Part shown: one piece after another, positions 1 through 8,900 of the stretch
Numbering within the stretch: position 1 is the stretch's first letter
Layout of the letters: the number at the start of each line of letters is the position of its first letter
Assembly (NCBI GenBank): GCA_963970005.1
Contig: CAXAMN010004002.1
Location: 918,929 to 982,928 of the forward strand
Reading direction: 5' to 3'
Length of the DNA stretch: 64,000 bases
From: Durusdinium trenchii
Lineage: Eukaryota > Sar > Dinophyceae > Suessiales > Symbiodiniaceae
Made by a program: the position numbers and the translations under genes
Notes under the pieces: generated by a model
What the model was told of the DNA's origin: nothing
What the model saw: only the letters and a program-made list of their open reading frames with translations
The model's database searches: none

Positions 1-110
1 TGTGCGAGACGTTGTGTGTGGGATGTTGTGTGAGTGATGTTGTTGTGGGAGAGGTTGTCTGAGTGATGTTGTTGTGGGAGATGTTGTGTGAGAGATGTTG
101 TAGTAGAGAG
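1..110. repeat. Degenerate GATGTTGTG-type tandem repeat
   Basis: The first 110 bases are imperfect copies of a roughly 30-bp unit built from GATGTTGTTGTGGGAGA and GTTGTGTGAGT. The array starts at or before the window edge. No coding signal is visible. Confidence 0.7.
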
Positions 111-587
111 GAGGAAGGAGGAACGCGGAAGGCGGAGGAGGAGCGAGGAGGTGCAGCAAAAAAAACAAGAACCCCGCACAACAATGTGGGGAAAAACCTT
201 TATTAAACTCATATCAAAAAGTCAAAAAGCCTCCAGATCGAAGGGTCTTCCCCCTACAAAAACCTTTATTAGAATAGTGACTCTTCAGTAGACTAACAAC
301 TGAAGCTTTCGAAAGGTGATGTCGCCGTGCCATGCGGTTTTGCGTGACCTCGGTGGAAAGTGTGCTTGCGTGAGTCCGTGCCATTGGGGGAAGGAAAGCC
401 TGCTGGTGTAAACACAGCGTGTCATGGTGGATAGACAGGGTGGACAGAGGTGGGCAGCTACGGTACCTAATTTTTAAAATTATCCCGGCAAGAGACCCCA
501 AACAGTGCGTGTGAGGTCTCTCAGCAGAAAGTCTTGAGATCTAGACGCATTGGGGTCCAGAGAGGTGATGGTGGTGATGAAGTGAAG

Positions 588-1406
588 GTAAGTGTGAGTG
601 AGTGTGGGCGAGAGGGAGTGCGAGTGTGAGTGAGAGTGAGTGTGGGTGAGAGTGAGTGTGAGTGTGAGTGTAAGTGAGCGTGAGTGAGAGTGAAGGTGGG
701 TGTTAGTGAGTGTTTGTGAGAGTGAGAGTGTGCGAGTGAGAGTGAGTGAATGAGAGTGAGTGTGAGTGTGAGCGTGAGTGAGTGTGGGTGAGGGTGAGTA
801 TGAGTGTGAGTGTATGTGTAAGTGAGCGTGAGTGAGAGTGAAGGTGAGTGTTAGTGAGTGTGGGTGAAAGTGAGAGTGCGAGAGTGGGTGTGAGTGAGAG
901 TGAGAGTGAGAGTGCGTGAGTGAGAGTGAAGGTGGGTGCTAGTGAGTGTTTGTGAGAGTGTGCGAGTGAGAGTGGGAGAGTGAGTGTGGGTGAGTGCGGG
1001 TGTGAGAGTGAGTGTGGGTGAGAGTGGGTGTGAGTGTGAGTGAGAGTGAGTGTAAGTATGAGTGAGACTGAAGGTGGGTGTGAGTGCGAGTGTGGGTGAG
1101 TGTGAGAGTGAGTGTGGGAGAGTGAGGAGTGAGAGTGAGAATGAGAGTGATAGTGATAGTGAGAGTGTGAGTGTGAGCGTGAGTGAATGAGAGTGAGAGT
1201 GAGTGTGAGCGTGAGTGAGTGTGAGTGAGAGTGAAGGTGGGTGCGAGTGAGTGTGGGTGAGAGTGAGTGAGTGTGAGTGCGAGTGAGAGTGAGAGTGAGT
1301 GTGAGAGTGAGTGTGGGTGAAGGTGAGTGTGCGTGTGAGTGCGAGTGTGAGTAAGAGTCTGAGAGTGAGAGTGAGTGTGAGTGAGCGCGAGTGAGAGTGA
1401 AGGTGG
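588..1406. repeat. Long GTGAGT-type compound microsatellite
   Basis: About 820 bp consist almost wholly of GTGAGT, GAGAGT and GTGGGT hexamers with occasional GC or AAGG interruptions. One strand is purine and G rich with almost no C. The reverse strand reads as Ser-His-Thr-Leu repeats in all frames, which explains long minus-strand ORFs without implying genes. Confidence 0.95.
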
Positions 1407-1420
1407 GGCGGAGAGACAGA

Positions 1421-1985
1421 GGAAAGCACCAAGTGCTGTGCCTGCCACGAAATCTGCACGTCAAGGTCCACCAAGTGCTGCGCCTGCCACGAAATCTGTA
1501 CCCGAGGTTCACCAAGTGCTGCGCCTGCCACGAAATCTGCACGTCGAGGGTCACAGAGTGCTGTGCCTGCCACGAAATCTGCCCTTCGAGGCTCACCAAA
1601 TGCTGCACCTGCCACGAGCTCTGCACTTCGAGGTTCACCAAGCGCTGCGCCTGCCACGAAGTCTGCACTTTGAGGTTCACCAAGTGCTGCACCTGCCACG
1701 AAATCTGCACTTCGAGGTTCACCAAGTGCAGTGCCTGCCACGAAATCTGTACTTCGAGGTTCACCAAGTGCTGTGCCTGCCACGAAATCTGCAAGCGAGC
1801 CACATGTCCCAAAGTCACGATTCGCTGCACCTGTCACGCAATCTCAGCTTCTCGACGATCACCACCATGTCCAAGCTGCACCTGCCACGAAAACTGCATT
1901 TCGAAGTAAAGAAGCTCCGATCCCTTGCACCTGTCACGAAAAGTCGACTTTTGAGCACCAAATCACGAGGCGCCTGCCACGAAAA
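1421..1985. repeat. 42-bp minisatellite, about nine copies plus degenerate tail
   Basis: A 42-bp unit (core TGCCTGCCACGAAATCTG) is repeated head to tail from about 1421 to 1800, and looser copies continue to about 1985. Because 42 is a multiple of three, plus-strand frames stay open. One frame encodes a 14-residue unit containing Cys-Cys-Ala-Cys-His-Glu, another a unit containing LRLPRNLHFEVHQ. There is no start context, domain or homologous neighbour to suggest that it is translated. Confidence 0.9.
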
Positions 1986-2802
1986 GTCACCACCATGTGA
2001 AAAATGCGCACGGCACCACAACGAGAGCACAGTCGCTAGAAGCATCCACTGCGGCCACCCAGATTCTGCGAGCCTGCGCAGTCGAAGTGCACATGGACGA
2101 TGTCGTGAGTCATGAATGTACTGTAAATAGCAACGAATTAGCCGTTCACGGCCGCGCGCTTCAACGATCTAAGCATCAGCTGCTTTTCACTTACCATAAG
2201 AACCCCTCAGTGTGCCCACACTGTTTGGGGAAAAAAACCTCCAAAATCGGCCATGTTGGTAGTTTAGTAGCGGCTTGAAAGGGCGGTAACTTAACGACGA
2301 ATATAAACCGTATTTAGACGTATTTAGGGGGCCCCGACATGATTATGTTTTAATAGGGGTCCGTTTTTTAATAGGTACGCGGGCTGAATTCAACACGTGT
2401 TTAGAACTAGAAACTACTGAAGGTCCATAGCCATACCAGCTTGCCCCATCAACCTTGATTAATGACTAACTTGTTCTTTTCATGGTTGCATTTTGCGCGT
2501 GAACGGTCAGTGCTGACAAGTAAAGAGGGCCACACCAACCCTGTCACGCATGGTGTTCAATTTAGAATATATATATATATATGTAAACCTCCATTGCCAA
2601 GTTCACTGGACCATTGTCCATGGTAGCGCGATGTGTTTGGATTTATGCTGTGTTAGTCATGCCAATGTTCAAGACACAGGTCTTGATACGAGCCACTCCT
2701 ACTTTGCATGCGGTCAGGAACCACATGCAAACCGCAACCCAAACTCGATAGACGCTGACGAGAGTTCACGAGTTCAGCTGTGACATCTGAGGCCTTTTCC
2801 AG
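1986..2802. other. Spacer upstream of the first visible gene A exon
   Basis: No gene could be supported here. The stretch contains a short TA microsatellite around 2567-2582 and otherwise unique-looking sequence. It is either an intron of gene A, whose earlier exons would lie left of the window, or the 5' limit of a truncated copy. Confidence 0.5.
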
Positions 2803-2960
2803 TGTGTGCCATGCCCGGAGGGCCTGACATGCCCCTTTGGATCCACGGTTCAGAGCTTGCAGCAAGGAGAGGCGCCTTTAGGACCTCAATACGTGCCACA
2901 GCTGCTGGAAGGCTATTGGTCCGACTCCCAGGACCCGGTATCGATCTACAAATGTCCCTC
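2803..2960 (+). CDS. Gene A exon: cysteine module ending in YKC
   Basis: The acceptor is TTTTCCAG at 2802. The frame reads CVPCPEGLTCPFGS, then GEAPLGPQYVPQLLEGY, then DPVSIYKC. Gene B encodes the same segment in two exons (44824-44962 and 45164-45196) separated by an intron of about 200 bp; here it is continuous. The 3' border is approximate, with a possible GC donor. Confidence 0.75.
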
Positions 2961-5900
2961 GCCAGCGGTCCTCTGTCGGCTAGGTGGGAAGGCCGCCCTT
3001 CGAGCGGTTGGGGAGGTTTGAGAGATTGGATGAAGGCATTTGCTTCATTCCTGTGCATTCCGGTGGTGAAAACGACACTGCACTGATGGGGTGAAAACGA
3101 CGCCTCGAGTTCTTTTGGGTGGCAGCTGGTGGGATTTCCTATTTCAGTTGCCGCCCAGGTGAGCCGAGGGCATCCTGTCCTGGTGGCAAGCCTGGAGATT
3201 GTGCCGGAGGACTTTCGGGCATCCCCTGTGCCAGATGCCCTGGTGGTCAGACTTGGGCCGGTAAAGAATGTGCAGAGTGCAGTGGTGTGACGTTTGTGCT
3301 ATGGGCTATCAGGGCTGTGCTGAAAGAGATTTTGGGTGTTTTATAATGTTTTATTCATGTTGTCTCTTTCGTTTCCTGGTTGGCACGTTTCTGGTAGCTC
3401 CAAGTCCGGATGGATTCAGGTGCTTGCGCATGAGGGGAACAATCCAAAAGTGTGCTTCAATTCGCATGCTAGGCAATAGTGCCACCACTTTGCCTCGTGT
3501 GCTTGCTGAAATCCTATGACTTGGTGGATTCGAAGGCAGATGGGGAAGCGTCACCCCTCCAGGCACCCTGGCGCAAGATGATAGGATTTTTGCTTAGTTG
3601 CCTTGAGGCAGCAGTCAGATCTGGGCCTTGGGCTAACTTGGGCACCTGCCATTCGCTAACCTGCCACGTCTAGCCAACAAGCAAAAGAGCTGTGGGGTCG
3701 ACATATCCATAGCAGGGGTTTCTGGGTCTTGACATTGCATATGTCAGCGTGACTGAACTTTCACCCCATGAATGTACGGGCGCTGCGAGCGCTACATAGT
3801 TCCATGAAACTGACCTTTCGGAAGTATTGTTTTAGAAATTTGATTTTGATGTACGTTTCCTCGTGTGTGTGTGTTTGTTGTTTGTGTGTGTGCTTCTGTT
3901 CTACTTCCCGCACTAGTCACTGATCCTCGACATGTATTTCAAAGCCTACTGCCGCACACGTAAGAAATTCGAAATAGTTGTTCTTTTCTTTAGTTGCTGC
4001 TATTTGTCCTTGATCAGTATGTTCCACTATCTAGTTTACTCCACTGCTGGTGTGCACAGTTTTATTTGATTTAGCACCTTCCATTGCTAAATTGATGTTG
4101 TTGTTTTTGCTGTTTTTTTGGTGTGATATTTTTTTTGTAATATGTCCTTTTGTGTTGCCGAACTGTATGTTTTATTCCTCACGGTGTTCATTATTGTTGT
4201 TCACAAGTTGTTATTATTCTCAGGAGGTGCCCCTCTTAGACACACAGTCACTTCTTTGCTTAGCTCCTTCTATGGTTAGCTTTTGCGAAACACAAAGGAA
4301 ATACAATAGAAGGAGCTAGACTAGAGGCAACAGGATTGTGGCTTTCACTGCAGTGTGCATCAACACGTATTTCTATGATTTTCCATGTATTTCTCTTTCA
4401 CTTTGGCTTCCCTTTTGCTTAAACAGTGGCCTTTCCCTTCGTGTATATGATAGGTTGTTGATTGTAGATGAACAGATTTCTTAGGCAAGAGCTTCAAGTT
4501 GTGATCCTTACAAAAAGAACACCTTTTGTATATGAAGGTGTTTGTTTTGCTTCGTGGAGGACACCGTGTCTTAACAAGGGTGAGGCTGGCAAAAGAATAT
4601 TAGCCTTGTCCGACTATCTAGATTAACTAATAATGTAAAAACATATATAATGTTTGTTTGACCGTCCGGTGGTCAAACGTAACATCAGAAGCGCTAAGAA
4701 AAGTGTACTGCCACAGCCTCACTGACTCAGAACAGGAGGCCCTGGCAATGCACTGTTTCATAAGTTTTGGTAAATAATTCACTTCCACTTGCAAGTGCAC
4801 TCCCAAAGGCCTCTACAAACTTGGCGCCCCAGTTCCCGGCCTCTTCGCGAAGAATGGACGTGCAAATCAAGTCTGGGGGGGGAAGTCTTTTCACATTTGG
4901 TATTCACCTGTTTGAATATTTTGAGATTTCCTTGGGGATTAAAATAACTTTTCAATCTTTTTTGCAAGTTCGTTTGGAGGGGGAGGGGGGAGTGTGAAAG
5001 AAGCCTCAGGTTGGTGTGAAGGCACAGTGGCAAAAAGTTGTAATTTGGAAAAGTAAGCTAATATGCGACGTTTAGAGCGCCCCTTTATGTTATTATATAA
5101 CATCATGATCTATGATGGATCTTTTTGTACGGTGGAAGTTCAGTAGCCCCTTGAGAGGTAGTCACAAGAGGTTTCTTTGAAGCGACTGTCACCAGGCATG
5201 TTTGATTGCGGCTGGCATTGCCTTCAACGTCATGCAGACCATAGCAGTGTTTGGCCTCATGTCGGTAACATGGAGCCAAAGCTTATCAAGTGCAAGCTCC
5301 GGTTTTCAGATCTTCCTCCTCGATTTGGACCAGCTTGGACTGAATTGCGTCTCCTTGGCCAAAGAAATCAACCTGTTTTGTCCGATGCTGGAGGGAGCCT
5401 GATTTTCAAATGTTCAGGCTGTTCTTTGCTGCTTTGGTCATTTTGCTCAAACTGGTGTATATTGAACCATAGTTTAACATATGCTCATTCATTCTCATGA
5501 ACATCCTTCTTCCTCCGGGGCTTCCCCAAGCAAGATCCTTCGCCCATTCGTCCACCCATGGAAACATCTCTTTCTTGGTACAAGCACCGTCAAGCAGCGG
5601 TGGCGTACGAGGTCCTGGGATCCAACAACGTCACGCGTTTCCTGCTCCGTGTGGCCATCTTTCCGGTGGCCTCCTTGACCTTGCTGTCTCGCTGGGCCCT
5701 TGCCGTCAGGACGCTGCCATGCCCGCGCTTTCTACCGCAGCGCTGTAGAGTTCAAGCACCCTGGCATGTCCGGTGTGTTTTTTCTTTTTTTTCGGGCCGT
5801 GATGAGTTCCGGGCATCGCTTCCCCATGCTTTCCCCATGCCGAAGCCTTCCCAGCTGTTCAAGATCGTGTGGGCAACCCTTTCGTGAGCAGAACTGAACG

Positions 5901-8900
5901 CGCAAAGCTTTGGATCACTCAGAATCTGCCCCGCGGAGAAGTCCATCACCGGAGGAGGGTTATTAGTTTGTAGTTTGTTTCTTCGGGGAGGTGGTTTTCT
6001 TTGAGCATTCTGATCGCTACGGGCAGCCGATCAGGTCAAGAAGTGGGTGTTATTCAAGACCATGAACTGTACCTCGGACGACTTGCCAAGATATCGATGA
6101 AGACCAGGTGGTTTGGACACAGTCCATGGCCTCGACTCTTCAAGAATTCTGAATCCCAAGAGTTTTGTGATGTTTTGTGAGCATGTTTTCTCATGACATG
6201 TCCGACTCCTACCTTACTTTTAACTTGTGGCGCGTCTTGTAGCTCTCTTTGCATATCCTATGGTCACATGTTTGATTGTACACCCTGGCTTCGCTCCACT
6301 TGGATCACTGAACTGTGCGGCTCGATGGGCCAAGTGAGCTGACCGGCTGACCGGACCACAAAGCAGCATTGTCGCAAAGACTGAGAAGGATAGAAGGTAG
6401 ATGAACCGCCACTGAAAGTATCCATTGTTCTTGACATTGTTTTCATCTCCGTTGTTTTCGTTGTTTTTCGCGAAGACTGTGTGTTTGTAACCACCATTGA
6501 TAGACAAAGAACCACGGTTGCATTAATTTATGGTTTGCTGTGCTGGTATCATTGCTACCCAATTCTTTCCGGCTCTTGCCAGCGAAGAAAGGCTTTACAA
6601 GTCGCTTGTGGCGCGTCGCTCTTGCAACCCTCACCGTTCAGAGGGAGAGTCAATGGGATGGTTTTCGTTGTTCGGTTTCGCCAAGTTATTTCTCCATGTG
6701 AGGCATCGGCAAATTCCTTCAAGTGGGATTTGCAACCTTCAGTGCTGTATCATTGCAGCCATTGATGTGCTATCACCACCCGAATGGCTTGCACAGCATC
6801 TTGAAGTATCCCAGTACATTCTGCGGTGACAGTGAGCACGTCATAATGATTGTCATCGGGATGGTGCTTTGGCTCCACTGTCAAGTGGGTTTTGGATTTG
6901 CTTAATGACAACAGGGCATCAGAGTGCTTTGATCGGAGGGTGTTTTAGTATGTTTTAGTCGCCTTTGAATCCATGTAGATCATGTAGAATTTGCTACATA
7001 TGTGTACATATTTTTGGAGCTGGGAACATTCATATTGTATTGAGGTCCCTGAATTAATCCACATGTATTGCTGGCTGATGATGGCCCAGCCGGCAACCAC
7101 TTTGGATCCAACGCTACCGTAGGACTCTCAAAAGTAGCATTCCGAGAAGAATCCATTGGGTTTCCGACCTCGTTTTTGTTGGAAACTTCTAACTTCTATG
7201 CCATGTGAAGAACACAATTCATTCTGACATGGATGGAACCAGGTTTTGATGGCCATTTTCGTGGTCGGCTTCTTTGCCGCTTGTAGCCTTGCCGCTTGGA
7301 AGATGCCCACCTGGAGCCTGAAGGAGGATCATCGCTGGGTGGCCAGGCCCAACATTTGGTGGGTCAGACCGTGATGGTGGGTGCATCGAATCGGGTTGAA
7401 TCGGGGATGCTTTGGATTCCCGGTATTTGAGTGAACCGCCTTGAACTGCCCAAAGCCTGTCCCTCCAAGCAAGAAATTGAGCATGTGTGTGTGGTCCGAG
7501 ACATGGAAAGCTCAGGTACAATCATTCACGTTCTTGACTGGCAAGTTCAGACTTGATACGTGGTGGTTTGGCATGCTCCTGCTGCTTGGGTGCTTGATTA
7601 AATCTTGTATTTTACACATCCTGTTCGGTACTTTTTGAAGACCGCGACCGATGTGCCGCCACTGAATTCCACCCTCCCTCCAACTCCAACAATCATGATT
7701 TGGTGGACCATGCACCCTCCACAAAGGGTCAAGAAAGGAACCATCAATAAGGTAGAATCTAGAAATGGGGGGTTGTTCCCGCATAGTTTCCCGCATATTG
7801 GGTTTGTTTGATGGCCGGGTCAATAAGACATGCCCCCCACGGATGCAACTTTTTGGTGTGACATTCGCAGGGCGCACGTGGTAGATTCAATCGTTGCATA
7901 CCGCGGCCAAAGGGTTGGATCCTGTTTAATCCATGCAGGATCATGCAGGTCATGTTCGATCCTTGGCATGTCACGGATTTGGGCCTGTGGCTTCGATGTT
8001 GAGCAAACGCTTGTGCCTCTTTGGGTGAACCAGTCTCGCCCCACGCCAGGCTTTTACGAGGCTTTGCCCTCAGTATTACTGTGGTATTGGGCACAGATAG
8101 GCCACAAGTGCCGCATGGCCGCAGATAATTGCAGGGTCAACTGTCCTATGAAAAGCTTACCGGTCATAGAAATGGACATCACAGGACACCTGAAGCCGAG
8201 CAAGGTCACTGAAGAAAGAAGGAGCTTTGGTAGTTGTTCAATTTTAGTCGGTTGTGCACGAGAGAGATAAAGAGAGAGAGAGAGAGAAAAAAAAAAGAAC
8301 TTGAGGCATGTGCATTCAGTTCAGCATTTGTTGAGGCATTGTGTGTTTTGTTTGCGGACAATAACAAGGCTGTGAATGGTTGTGACATGTCTAGAGGAAC
8401 AGTTTCTTTTGGGTCCATTTTCGATGAAATTTGTGTCCCTGTTTAGTGGTCATGGGACGGGTTCGTATGTGTCTTCAACATGTTTCAACAGCTCACCCAT
8501 TCAACTGGCAGCTCAACCGCATCGACGGGCATCGATGTTTGCGTGAAGGTTCTTGACCACCACACATGCTAGAACTAAAAGCCTGCCAACTTGAGAGATG
8601 CCCATGTTTACCGCTGACCCGAACAAAGGGTTTGAGCGCGGATCGAAAGACAGAGAGAGAGAGAGAGGTGTGGGGCTCAGAGGCGTGGAGGGCCATTTGC
8701 ACTGGTTTTAAGTTGAAAAAGCATCACCAAGCCCGAAAAGGCAGAGAAGACAGAGCGAGCCATTCAACCCTACCATTCACAGTGTAGCAGAAACGCCCAA
8801 AGAGCCCGGTTCGCATGGTCATATCACCGGAAGAATAATTCAAGGCAGATTGCACTGGCAAGTCTGGTGATGTTGCTATACCTATGCGCTTTGGTGCGGG

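Noticed and set aside
703-1837. Long minus-strand open frames (Ser/His/Thr/Leu-rich) of more than 300 codons
   Set aside because: They are translations of the GTGAGT microsatellite and 42-bp repeat; all frames are open for compositional reasons.
1391-1909. Multihaem cytochrome-like protein from CxxCH repeats
   Set aside because: Each motif comes from one minisatellite unit; there is no signal peptide or other cytochrome feature, so it is listed only as a low-interest observation.
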